Source: Spirochaetota bacterium (lineage in GTDB: Bacteria; Spirochaetota; UBA4802; JAFGJZ01). From it: a DNA stretch of 10,619 nucleotides. The DNA lies in assembly GCA_023396665.1 (NCBI GenBank), contig JAEWVL010000342.1, forward strand, positions 1 through 10,619, read 5' to 3'. Under the pieces are notes generated by a model, which worked only from the letters and a program-made list of their open reading frames with translations, had not been told where the DNA came from and made no database searches. Made by a program: the position numbers and the translations under genes. Shown one piece after another: positions 1 to 6,440 of this stretch (position 1 is its first letter; the number at the start of each line of letters is the position of its first letter).

Positions 1-75
1 TTGCACGAACCGGGCAGCCTTCCGGTTTCTGAGGGAAAAGCGGTACGGGTAATCGACAATCGTACGAAAATCTGA
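1..75 (+). CDS. Phenylacetate-CoA ligase-like protein, C-terminal end (partial)
   Basis: Frame 1 is open from the first base and stops at TGA 73-75, giving 24 residues. They contain PGSLPVSEGKAVRVIDNR, which matches the extreme C-terminus of PaaK-type arylacetate-CoA ligases, where a P-x-SEGKAKRV-D-R motif closes the small C-terminal AMP-binding domain. Family members activate phenylacetate or related aryl acids with ATP and CoA in the cytoplasm. The following gene is a tandem-ACT protein, which commonly accompanies such ligases and supports the call. Only the tail is visible, so the exact substrate cannot be judged. The start and catalytic domain lie outside the window. No terminator separates it from the next gene, so co-transcription is likely. 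Confidence 0.75.
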   Translation: MHEPGSLPVSEGKAVRVIDNRTKI

Positions 76-151
76 ACCTGTTTACGCATCACGACGGGAA
101 GGCCGCACAATGATATTTATTACGCATAACGCTTAATCCAAGGAGTATCGC

Positions 152-577
152 ATGCTTCGAGAAGTGAGTATTTTTATCGATAATAAAAAAGGAAGACTTC
201 GGGCCGTGACCGAGGTTCTCGCAAAAACCGGAATCAACATACGCGCGTTTAACGTGCAGGATCGAACCGACTTCGGTCTCATGAAAATGCTGGTCAGCGA
301 CACAACGAAATGCGAATCGGTACTGAAAGAGGCCGGCTTTGCCTGCGCGATTAAAAATGTCGCCGCGGCTCAGATCGAAGACCGGCCGGGTGGAATATTC
401 GCTCTTTTTGATCAGCTCGAAAAAGCGGGTATCAACGTAACTGACGCTTGTGCCTTCGTTATAGAACCGGGCAAAAACGCGATTATGTGTGTCGAATCTG
501 AAGATGTCGCGGCTACAGAAAAAGCGCTTGTCGCAGCCGGTTTCTCCCTTATCGGAGAAGACAAGCTGAACTTCTGA
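152..577 (+). CDS. Tandem ACT-domain protein next to PaaK-like ligase
   Basis: The 141-residue protein has two ACT modules (about residues 3-65 and 70-135). Each begins with the ACT hallmark: EVSIFIDNKKGRLRAVTEVL first, then a second strand-turn-helix around QIEDRPGGIFALFDQL. ACT domains bind small ligands, typically amino acids, and often form dimeric or tetrameric sensors. No catalytic domain is attached, so it is a stand-alone regulator or ligand sensor. AAGGAG at 140-145 sits six bases before the ATG. It follows the PaaK-like gene by 76 bases. In many bacteria and archaea this pair, often with indolepyruvate ferredoxin oxidoreductase genes, acts in aryl-acid or aromatic amino acid metabolism, so an aromatic amino acid ligand is a reasonable guess. 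The specific ligand is not visible from the sequence. Confidence 0.85.
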   Translation: MLREVSIFIDNKKGRLRAVTEVLAKTGINIRAFNVQDRTDFGLMKMLVSDTTKCESVLKEAGFACAIKNVAAAQIEDRPGGIFALFDQLEKAGINVTDACAFVIEPGKNAIMCVESEDVAATEKALVAAGFSLIGEDKLNF

Positions 578-947
578 GATCGCTTCATTTTTAGAGATTT
601 ACTATATCAAATTTGCAACAGTGAACGATTGTAACAACACGCTTATACGACGTTTTTATCTTTTTTGCTGAAAGGCGTTTTTTTATCTCACAGAAACGGA
701 AAATTGTTAAGTTACTAATCTGACTTAATGACTTTCACTGAACAAATCGTATTTTTTTGCTTGAAGATTAGTCGTAATGAGCTTATTTATAGTGTAGTAT
801 GATCGTTGCGGCTGTGGGACTTTTGGCTTGTATTTTGCTTGTTTACCGTCCAGATAAAGCAGCAAAGTCTGTCTGAGAGCAAGCCATTGAAGCGATCATC
901 ATGCTTTCTAACTGACGGGCGATAAATTACAACAAGAGGTAAATGAA
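578..947. other. AT-rich 370-base gap with possible promoter and short repeats
   Basis: No convincing gene is seen here. T-rich runs at 650-690 may help end transcription from the ACT gene, but no stable stem precedes them. Short inverted repeats are present: TTAAGT at 707-712 with ACTTAA at 723-728, and ACTAATC at 714-720 with GATTAGT at 766-772. A possible sigma-70 promoter for the next lipoprotein gene is TTGAAG (761-766), 17 bases, then TATTTA (784-789). That would give a leader of about 150 bases. A 25-codon open frame (799-876) lies in this leader and is treated as a finding, not as a gene. Confidence 0.4.
761..789 (+). promoter_or_regulatory. Candidate sigma-70 promoter for the 948-1370 lipoprotein
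   Basis: TTGAAG at 761-766 and TATTTA at 784-789 are separated by 17 bases, the preferred spacing, in an AT-rich gap directly upstream of a gene with no nearer promoter-like pair. The hexamers match consensus only moderately (four of six for the first, four of six for the second). TATAGT at 788-793 is a competing -10 with poorer spacing. It is a candidate by position and spacing only. Confidence 0.3.
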
Positions 948-1370
948 ATGAAGACGAAATTCGCTGTTATTCTCGTACTGCTCTGCACCATGTTTCTGAT
1001 GATAAGCGCATGCGATGATGAATCAGATGAGGGAGAAAACCTGCTTTCGGAAATTGAAGAGCTGGATGCCGATGTGGAGCGCACAAGTTATAAAACAGAA
1101 TCAAAATTGTACACATGCACCAATGTACCCGTAGACATGGCAACTGACGCACTCAATACTATCGTTGAATTCTTTGGTGAAAAAGAAGAAGTCACTGCAA
1201 TACCGACCGAAGAGCTTGCCGGCAAGTGTGTCTGGGGCAAAGAAGACGCCTATATCACTTTCTTTTATTACGGGGAAGATGACAACTCACTGGAAAAAGT
1301 GGCAAAAGATGCGACTTTCAAGACCACCTGCGGCCTGATCAAGGGAGAATGGACCAAGCATAAGGAATAA
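948..1370 (+). CDS. Acidic probable lipoprotein, unknown function
   Basis: The 140-residue protein begins with a basic MKTK, a hydrophobic stretch to residue 19 and the lipobox I-S-A-C with Cys22 as the predicted lipidated residue. The mature protein starts with a very acidic linker (DDESDEGE), then a domain of about 85 residues with three cysteines (57, 94, 128) and aromatic-rich strands (AYITFFYYGE). The odd number of mature cysteines leaves one unpaired if a disulfide forms. ATG 948 is chosen because AGAGG at 935-939 lies eight bases upstream; an earlier ATG at 943 stops after two codons. It is a single-gene unit ended by the terminator at 1390-1419. I do not recognise the domain. Membrane anchoring at the periplasmic or outer surface is inferred from the lipobox. 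Confidence 0.8.
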   Translation: MKTKFAVILVLLCTMFLMISACDDESDEGENLLSEIEELDADVERTSYKTESKLYTCTNVPVDMATDALNTIVEFFGEKEEVTAIPTEELAGKCVWGKEDAYITFFYYGEDDNSLEKVAKDATFKTTCGLIKGEWTKHKE

Positions 1371-1389
1371 TGCATTTTTGTGTAAAAAG

Positions 1390-1419
1390 AAAAGGCGATC
1401 CCCGGGGTCGCCTTTTTTT
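1390..1419. terminator. Strong rho-independent terminator, probably bidirectional
   Basis: The sequence GGCGATCCCCGGGGTCGCC (1394-1412) forms a GC-rich stem with one G-U pair and a short loop. It is followed by seven T on the plus strand (1413-1419) and preceded by an A run, AAAA at 1390-1393 with more A before it. Read on the minus strand the A run becomes a U tract. It lies 19 bases after the lipoprotein stop and about 50 bases past the end of the minus-strand isochorismatase-like gene, so it can serve both convergent genes. Confidence 0.9.
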
Positions 1420-1469
1420 GTTCTCATATGCATCTTTTTATAAGCGGCAAAAAATAAGCGCGAATCCTC

Positions 1470-2039
1470 TCACCTGATCACACGCAAAACTTTCCGAAAA
1501 GTATCACTGCCGGCACAGCGCAATAACGAAAACAGAAGCGATTCAAGCGGCAGAACATGAATGCCGTTTTGCAGCATGTAGAGTAAAGCCTGATCCGCAT
1601 CTCCTCCCTTTCTGGAACATACACAATCGTAAGGGACGAAAACAGAAAATCCCCGGAGTCGCAGAGACATCGCAGTCATCAGCACACAAACATGTGTCTC
1701 GATTCCCGCAACGATCAGCGATCGTACTTTTTTTTCGGCAAGCATATCAAGATGCTCCGTGAAAGCGCTCTCGAAACATGCGTCAAAATGCATTTTGGCA
1801 ATAAGCGGTGCTTTCGAAAGATGCTCGCACAGCTCAGGCATGGTCGCGCCCAATTTTAGCGGATTTTGTTCTGTGCAGATCATTGGCAATGCCATCTCAC
1901 CCGCCGCTTGCAACAACTGCAGCGTTTTCGACAGCAGCTGTTCTTTGCGGGAGGGATCCATCGCCTGCATGATAGCAGTCTGCATATCAATGAGTATCAG
2001 GGCGCAACTTTCAACATCGATAGAAACGATATCTGTCAT
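1470..2039 (-). CDS. Isochorismatase-fold (cysteine hydrolase) family protein
   Basis: The 189-residue protein has the family's three catalytic positions: Asp18 in ALILIDMQ, Lys82 in LIAKMHFDACF, and Cys118 in VAGIETHVCV. These are the D-K-C triad of the isochorismatase-like cysteine hydrolases, and the cis-peptide region before the Cys (AGIETH) is intact. Family members act on nicotinamide, carbamoyl compounds, ureidoacrylate and others; this one most resembles the generic short group related to YcaC, and the substrate cannot be told. ATG at 2039 is chosen over longer open frame because AGGAGG (complement of 2043-2048) precedes it. The upstream extension would run into the malic enzyme gene. 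It lies 68 bases downstream of that gene on the same strand, so it may be a second cistron. Mature-looking cytoplasmic protein with no signal peptide. Confidence 0.85.
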   Translation of the reverse strand: MTDIVSIDVESCALILIDMQTAIMQAMDPSRKEQLLSKTLQLLQAAGEMALPMICTEQNPLKLGATMPELCEHLSKAPLIAKMHFDACFESAFTEHLDMLAEKKVRSLIVAGIETHVCVLMTAMSLRLRGFSVFVPYDCVCSRKGGDADQALLYMLQNGIHVLPLESLLFSLLRCAGSDTFRKVLRVIR

Positions 2040-2107
2040 GAGTCCTCCTGGAAAAGCGCGGGTTTGTGACGATAAACGCAAAGAATTAATGGATTTTGCG
2101 AGCGGCC

Positions 2108-3394
2108 TCAGTTGTTTATCGTGTATTTGCTCATGCGCTTGCGAAGCTGCAGCCGATAAGCGTCCCAGTCGCTGATAGCCTTTTGCGCCAGGCCCTCTTC
2201 GCAGGCGGCGCGTGCGACTGCCGGCGCCTCCCACTCGATGACCCGAGGATCGAATGGTTTCGGCACGATGTAATGCGGCCCGAAACTGAATGATGCGCCG
2301 CCATAGGCCCTGCTTACCTCTTCGGGAACCTCTTCTCGTGCAAGCATCGCAAGCGATTTAGCTGCGGCGAGCTTCATGTTGTCGCTTATCGAACGCGCGC
2401 GGACATCGAGCGCACCGCGGAAGATGCAGGGAAAGCCGAGTACATTGTTGATCTGATTCGGATAATCGCTTCTGCCCGTGGCCATAATCAGATCGGGACG
2501 GGCAGAAACGGCAAGCTCGTATTCGATTTCTGGATCGGGGTTCGCCATGGCGAAAACGGCCGGTGTTGCGGCCATGGAACGTATCATATCGGGAGTGACA
2601 CAATCTTTCACCGAAAGCCCCATGAACACATCAGCACCGGCCATAGCTTCGGCAAGTGATGCAAAATGTGTCGGACAGAGAAACTCGCGTTGCTGTTCGT
2701 TGACACGGGGATTGGATTCGTGAATAAGGCCCTTGCTGTTGAACATGAGAATATTGTTTTTTTTAACGCCAAGCTGTATGAAAAATTTCGCGCAGGAGAT
2801 GCCCGCAGCACCCGCTCCGTTGAAGACAACGACGATGTCTTCGATGCGTTTGCCGCTAATCTCGATATAATTTATCAGACCCGCACCTGAAATAACGGCA
2901 GTACCGTGCTGATCATCATGAAACACCGGAATAGAACAAATCTCCTTAAGGCGCCGTTCGATATAAAAACACTCCGGGCCCTTGATATCTTCGAGATTGA
3001 TGCCGCCGAAGGTCGGCTCCATCAGCTTAACCGTTTCAATTATCTTTTCCGAGTCCTTGGTATCCAGTTCTATGTCGAAAACATCGATATCCGCAAATCG
3101 TTTGAAGAGTATCCCCTTCCCCTCCATGACCGGCTTGGAGGCAAGAGCGCCGCGATCACCGAGGCCCAATATGGCGGTTCCGTTTGAAACGACGGCGACA
3201 AGGTTTCCTCTTGAGGTGTAGTCCCAGACTGCGGAAGGATTATCAGCGATTTCAAGCACCGGCTTTGCGACACCCGGAGTATAGGCCAGGGATAGATCAT
3301 CGGATGTGATGCATGGTTTCGTTGCAACCACGCTGATTTTACCGGGTACCGGAGTACTGTGGTAGGCAAGAGCCCGTTCTTTCAGTTTATCCAT
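2108..3394 (-). CDS. Malic enzyme, short bacterial type (NAD(P)-dependent)
   Basis: This enzyme oxidatively decarboxylates L-malate to pyruvate and CO2 with reduction of NAD(P), linking the TCA cycle to pyruvate. The 428 residues have the usual length of the short form without a phosphotransacetylase tail. Visible landmarks are Tyr38 in LAYTPGVAKP, Lys93 in MEGKGILFK, the metal-binding GINLEDI (Glu135, Asp136), VFHDDQHGTA (Asp160, Asp161), the nucleotide-binding GAGAAG (193-198), MANPDPEIE, and TGRSDYPNQINNVLGFP. The dinucleotide-selecting position after the second strand reads MFNSKG, with Asn where many relatives have Asp, so the NAD or NADP preference is uncertain. GAGAGGAAACG precedes ATG 3394. 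The gene follows the HD-GYP-like gene by 125 bases on the same strand. The gap holds weak promoter-like elements, so it may have its own promoter. Confidence 0.95.
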   Translation of the reverse strand: MDKLKERALAYHSTPVPGKISVVATKPCITSDDLSLAYTPGVAKPVLEIADNPSAVWDYTSRGNLVAVVSNGTAILGLGDRGALASKPVMEGKGILFKRFADIDVFDIELDTKDSEKIIETVKLMEPTFGGINLEDIKGPECFYIERRLKEICSIPVFHDDQHGTAVISGAGLINYIEISGKRIEDIVVVFNGAGAAGISCAKFFIQLGVKKNNILMFNSKGLIHESNPRVNEQQREFLCPTHFASLAEAMAGADVFMGLSVKDCVTPDMIRSMAATPAVFAMANPDPEIEYELAVSARPDLIMATGRSDYPNQINNVLGFPCIFRGALDVRARSISDNMKLAAAKSLAMLAREEVPEEVSRAYGGASFSFGPHYIVPKPFDPRVIEWEAPAVARAACEEGLAQKAISDWDAYRLQLRKRMSKYTINN

Positions 3395-3519
3395 CGTTTC
3401 CTCTCGATACCATCAAAATTAATGCGTCAACTAACATGTATGCTAAAAAACCGCTGCAAGAAACAGAAGAAGACCAAGATAATCACCGGTCCCGGCAAAG
3501 CAAGCAAATATATGCAGAA

Positions 3520-4962
3520 TTACAGAAGCGCCGCCGCGCAGTCCCTGGCCTTCATATATTCAAGCGGATGAAAGACGGGATCGAAAATAAAGACAATCGC
3601 CCTGCTCATATCACGATTAAGGTCATATTCGGCGGCTCGTTTGTCGATAAGGGCATTATCAAAATCGAAACTCTCGAAATTGCACTTCGGTACCGCTGTT
3701 ATTCGGGCACGGATAAATGCCGCCCGCCTGATTGTCGGACGGCTCTGAAAACGATCGCTCTGCAACACGACGGCCAGCTCATAGGAACTCTCCCCCGTGG
3801 CATTGCGAACCTCAATGACCAGCAAATCACCCTGACGGATTATTTGCTGATTGTCGCATAGACTTATCGCCGAATAATCGAGAAATTCGCGAACTGACTG
3901 GTAGGAATAACTGAAATTTGCGCCGTTTACCAGTTCTCTGACCGCATCTACCGGCCTCAGTGCCGGTTTATGCACGAATGTGCTCGTCAGATAGGCGAAC
4001 TTGCTCGCAATGCTGATGATGCCCGATTCGCTGAAATAACAGTGCTCCGTGGAAATGCTATGCAGCTGCTGCATCGCATCGCTCATGCGGGCTTTTCTTT
4101 TTTCAAGTTCTGCGGTGATTGTTTCAAGGGGGGGATAATTGTTCGCCGAACCCTTGCGCCGAAGATGATGAAATAGCACGAGAGACTTAACCCGCTGCGA
4201 CAGAGCCTCTTCACCGGCACACATCAAATAGGAGATGAGCGGATGCAGTCGCATACGCGAATATTCCTCGGCGGAGAACTCGCGGTCCTGCGGAAGATTC
4301 ATTCGCAAAAAAGCGATATCACACAGAAGAGCCGCCATCATGACAGAGCCTACATCTTCACGGATACGCTCGCGCTCTGTCTGTGTCTGTGCAAGCATCC
4401 CCCTGGTGCGGAGCGCCATCGCCACAACCGTGCGCTTGACTCCCAACTCAATCTCGATTTGCGCTTCCGATGAATTCATCAGCTCGAGTATATTGATAAG
4501 ACCGACCATGGCATCGGCCTGTCCGGAAAAATCGTCGAAGAAACGAAGCAAGGCCTTATTCGCGGAACGCATCATCACCGAATCCATCGTTTCCTGTTTA
4601 AGGCGCTCAAAAATATCGCTCGTAAGCGATGTCATTTCCTCGGCAAAACGACGGCTTAGCAGCCTGGTATCACTTAATCCTGCGGGAACTGAACGTTTTT
4701 TCTGCACACCAGACCCCTCGGTCTGCGGCTGTGCGCCTCGCGTTTGCTTCACTTTTCCCGTCATCAGATCGTAATCATCGTGATTATAAAAAATTCCCGA
4801 GGACTGGAATTTTAAAAGCGCATTGATCTCATGAACGGAAGCATCCTGCTTTCTGTTGATGAGGATTTGTCCGTTTTTATTATAGAAATTTACGGGAATA
4901 CGACGATCTTCCCTGAATCGATCTATTATATCTTCGGTAAATTCAAACTGCCGCAGATCCAT
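3520..4962 (-). CDS. Degenerate HD-GYP-like protein, probably without phosphodiesterase activity
   Basis: The 480-residue cytoplasmic protein has three parts. Residues 15-65 (RIPVNFYNKNGQILINRK...) resemble an N-terminal module seen in spirochaetal HD-GYP proteins. A low-complexity polar linker covers 68-98. Residues 110-345 follow the HD-GYP plan: ALLCDIAFLRM aligns with ALLHDIGKL, RLHPLISYLM with the HP helix, LVLFHHLRRKGSANNYPP with the HHE..DGSGYP loop, and KPALRPVDAVREL with the RPYR segment. Several metal ligands are lost: the HD pair reads C214-D215, the first-helix His is absent, the DG before GYP is gone, and GYP reads NYP. H240, H265 and H266 remain. Residues 365-480 form an unrecognised C-terminal domain. 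Enzymatic HD-GYP proteins degrade cyclic di-GMP, so this one is more likely a binding or scaffold protein. Its start has a G8 tract upstream. Confidence 0.65.
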   Translation of the reverse strand: MDLRQFEFTEDIIDRFREDRRIPVNFYNKNGQILINRKQDASVHEINALLKFQSSGIFYNHDDYDLMTGKVKQTRGAQPQTEGSGVQKKRSVPAGLSDTRLLSRRFAEEMTSLTSDIFERLKQETMDSVMMRSANKALLRFFDDFSGQADAMVGLINILELMNSSEAQIEIELGVKRTVVAMALRTRGMLAQTQTERERIREDVGSVMMAALLCDIAFLRMNLPQDREFSAEEYSRMRLHPLISYLMCAGEEALSQRVKSLVLFHHLRRKGSANNYPPLETITAELEKRKARMSDAMQQLHSISTEHCYFSESGIISIASKFAYLTSTFVHKPALRPVDAVRELVNGANFSYSYQSVREFLDYSAISLCDNQQIIRQGDLLVIEVRNATGESSYELAVVLQSDRFQSRPTIRRAAFIRARITAVPKCNFESFDFDNALIDKRAAEYDLNRDMSRAIVFIFDPVFHPLEYMKARDCAAALL

Positions 4963-4964
4963 AT

Positions 4965-4972
4965 CCCCCCCC
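4965..4972 (-). repeat. Run of eight G at the ribosome binding site of the HD-GYP-like gene
   Basis: Read on the minus strand, the bases before ATG 4962 are AA, then eight G, then AT. No other Shine-Dalgarno candidate is present, so the G tract itself must pair with the anti-SD sequence. Changes in tract length would alter the SD-to-ATG distance. Homopolymer G runs are prone to slipped-strand change in many bacteria. Whether this tract varies in this organism cannot be seen from one sequence. Confidence 0.5.
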
Positions 4973-5033
4973 TTGCAGACATACAGCTCTGCTCTTGTCG
5001 TGAATACGTAATTTACTGAAAAAACCGCTTTTT

Positions 5034-5062
5034 TTTGTATCAGACTTGCCGCATAAACACAA
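5034..5062 (-). promoter_or_regulatory. Weak candidate promoter for the HD-GYP-like gene
   Basis: On the minus strand TTGTGT (complement of 5057-5062) is followed after 17 bases by TACAAA (complement of 5034-5039). Spacing is ideal but the hexamers are modest matches. The leader to ATG 4962 would be about 65 bases. The -35 lies in the left arm of the inner inverted repeat and the -10 overlaps the left arm of the outer one, which would let a repressor or activator act there. It is a candidate only. Confidence 0.25.
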
Positions 5063-5089
5063 CTAACTTTTATGTGTTTACTTGATACA
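5036..5089. repeat. Nested inverted repeats in the divergent intergenic region
   Basis: Outer arms TGTATCA (5036-5042) and TGATACA (5083-5089) enclose inner arms TAAACACA (5054-5061) and TGTGTTTA (5073-5080). The inner arms have an 11-base spacer. Both pairs are perfect. They lie between the minus-strand HD-GYP-like gene and the plus-strand small lipoprotein gene, the usual place for shared control elements. They could be operator sites for a dimeric regulator or a weak structured element. I recognise no specific regulator consensus. Confidence 0.5.
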
Positions 5090-5127
5090 CTTTCACTTGT
5101 AAGTCAAATTTTCAGGAGAATGAAACC

Positions 5128-5361
5128 ATGAAACAGCTTGCGATTTTTACGCTATTATTATTTGCTTTTACTGCGGGGGGATGCGAGGATGATGCTGACA
5201 GCGAAGCAGTCGCACAGTGCAAAAGCGCCTGCTCGGTGGATTATGAAGCGCAATTGAAGTACTGTTCGGAGAAGTATCCCGCCGGAAGCGATGAAAAAGA
5301 ATCGTGTCTTGATGAAGCATCGGAAGAACAGTCCGATTGTGTCAGGGAATGTGAACAATAA
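5128..5361 (+). CDS. Small cysteine-rich lipoprotein with mirror-symmetric cysteines
   Basis: The 77-residue precursor has MKQ, a hydrophobic stretch and a loose lipobox A-G-G-C with Cys19 predicted as lipidated. The mature part is mostly charged and helical in character. Besides Cys19 it carries six cysteines at 31, 35, 46, 60, 71 and 75, spaced C-x3-C-x10-C-x13-C-x10-C-x3-C. This is symmetric about the middle, where a Pro-Ala-Gly turn lies (PAGSDE). Twin CX3C motifs on two helices are typical of disulfide-locked helical hairpins, so such a fold is inferred. AGGAG at 5114-5118 supports ATG 5128. It ends 23 bases before the GH10 gene and probably shares its transcript. No named family is recognised. 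A run of six G encodes the Gly-Gly before the lipidated Cys. Confidence 0.8.
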   Translation: MKQLAIFTLLLFAFTAGGCEDDADSEAVAQCKSACSVDYEAQLKYCSEKYPAGSDEKESCLDEASEEQSDCVRECEQ

Positions 5362-5384
5362 CAAAGCGGAGGATTTGATCTACC

Positions 5385-6407
5385 ATGAAAAAAACGATGA
5401 TAGTTCTGTCATTGATTACTGTTATGGCCGCTCTTGCGGGCTGCGTTTCGCAAAAACCGGCTGCTGTAGCACGTAAGGCCGGCATTGACTTCGGCGTTGC
5501 GGTGAAGGCGGGGGATATACTGGATCCCAAAACGGCAAAATTTATACGCGAGAACTTCAACATGATTGTTCCCGAAGACACGATGAAATGGGTCAATCTT
5601 CGACCCAAGAAAGATTTCTGGAACTGGCCCGATCTTGACAACATGGTCGATTTCGCGGAAAAAAACAAAATGAAGATCAAAGGTCATGTCTTCGTGTGGC
5701 ACGAGCAATGCCCAGGCTATGTGAGTTCGAATAAAGGCCGCGATGAAGCGCTTGCACTGATGTGCGAGCAGATTACAACCGTGATGAAGCGCTACAAAGG
5801 GAGAATCGCCGAATATGAAATTGTCAATGAGCCGATCAATGAGGACGGCTCCATGCGGGAGACTTTCTGGTATCGCTATATCGGAGCCGATTACATCGAT
5901 ATTGCCTTTCAAACTGCCAGGGAGGCTGATCCCGACGCGGTTCTGATTATGAACGATTTCAATAACGAGTATATGGGAACCCCGAAAGGGGACGCCTTTT
6001 TCGAACTGGTAAAGGGCATGAAGCAAAGAGGCGTTCCCATCGATGCGGTGGGTTTTCAGCTGCACCTGATTGCCAATCCCCTCGACGAAGAAGCGCTGCT
6101 GAACAATATACGCCGTTATAACGAAATCGGCGTTACTGTCACCTTTACAGAAATCGACGTTAGAATCGCCATGCCGATCACAGCCGAAAAGGAGGCAATA
6201 CAGTCTGATATTTATTCAAAACTGATGAGTGCGGCACTGAACGAAAGTAACACCGGCAGCTTTATTCTGTGGGGATACAGCGATAAATACAGCTGGATAC
6301 CGAGAGCTTTTCCGGGCTATGGATCGGCCTGTCCCTTCGATAAAGATCTTCAACCGAAACCCATTTATGCAACGATGGTCGAAATGATGAAAAAAACGAA
6401 AAAATAG
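5385..6407 (+). CDS. GH10 endo-1,4-beta-xylanase-like lipoprotein
   Basis: The 340-residue precursor has a signal peptide and a classic lipobox L-A-G-C with Cys20 as anchor. The rest is one GH10 catalytic barrel and nothing else. Landmarks are FNMIVPEDTMKW (Glu64, Lys68), GHVFVWH (His101, Trp105, His106), the acid/base Glu149 in EIVNEP, the Gln225-x-His227 pair in VGFQLHL, the nucleophile Glu256 in TFTEIDV, and LWGYSDKYSW near the end. GH10 enzymes hydrolyse internal beta-1,4 links in xylan with retention. All main -1 subsite residues are present, so activity is likely. NEP replaces the more usual NEA. GGAGG at 5368-5372 is 12 bases before the ATG, a rather long spacing. It is the second gene after the small Cys-rich lipoprotein, and a terminator follows. 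Surface or periplasmic location is inferred from the lipid anchor. Confidence 0.93.
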   Translation: MKKTMIVLSLITVMAALAGCVSQKPAAVARKAGIDFGVAVKAGDILDPKTAKFIRENFNMIVPEDTMKWVNLRPKKDFWNWPDLDNMVDFAEKNKMKIKGHVFVWHEQCPGYVSSNKGRDEALALMCEQITTVMKRYKGRIAEYEIVNEPINEDGSMRETFWYRYIGADYIDIAFQTAREADPDAVLIMNDFNNEYMGTPKGDAFFELVKGMKQRGVPIDAVGFQLHLIANPLDEEALLNNIRRYNEIGVTVTFTEIDVRIAMPITAEKEAIQSDIYSKLMSAALNESNTGSFILWGYSDKYSWIPRAFPGYGSACPFDKDLQPKPIYATMVEMMKKTKK

Positions 6408-6411
6408 ATTT

Positions 6412-6440
6412 AAGGGGCGCCCGCCCCTTTCGTCTTTCTT
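6412..6440 (+). terminator. Rho-independent terminator after the GH10 gene
   Basis: AAGGGGC (6412-6418) pairs with GCCCCTT (6423-6429) around a four-base loop. It is followed by a pyrimidine-rich, partly T stretch (TCGTCTTTCTT) rather than a pure T run. It begins five bases after the GH10 stop codon. The stem is strong and the U tract imperfect. Confidence 0.75.

Noticed and set aside
120..127. Direct repeat TTACGCAT (82-89 and 120-127) between the ligase and ACT genes
   Set aside because: Eight bases, no symmetry and no known site; chance is sufficient.
2040..2234. An N-terminal extension of the isochorismatase-like protein by 65 residues
   Set aside because: It overlaps the malic enzyme 3' end in another frame, has a low-complexity Arg/Gly/Ala composition, and the ATG at 2039 has an AGGAGG at good distance.
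3436..3861. A 141-codon plus-strand open frame across the 3' end of the HD-GYP-like gene
   Set aside because: It is antisense to coding sequence, has no SD and no family resemblance.
5082..5109. TTGATA-N16-TCAAAT as promoter of the small lipoprotein gene
   Set aside because: Transcription would start near 5116, inside the ribosome binding site at 5114-5118, which would impair translation.
5409..6065. A 218-codon minus-strand open frame opposite the GH10 gene
   Set aside because: It is antisense to a gene with all GH10 motifs, is His/Phe-rich and resembles no family.
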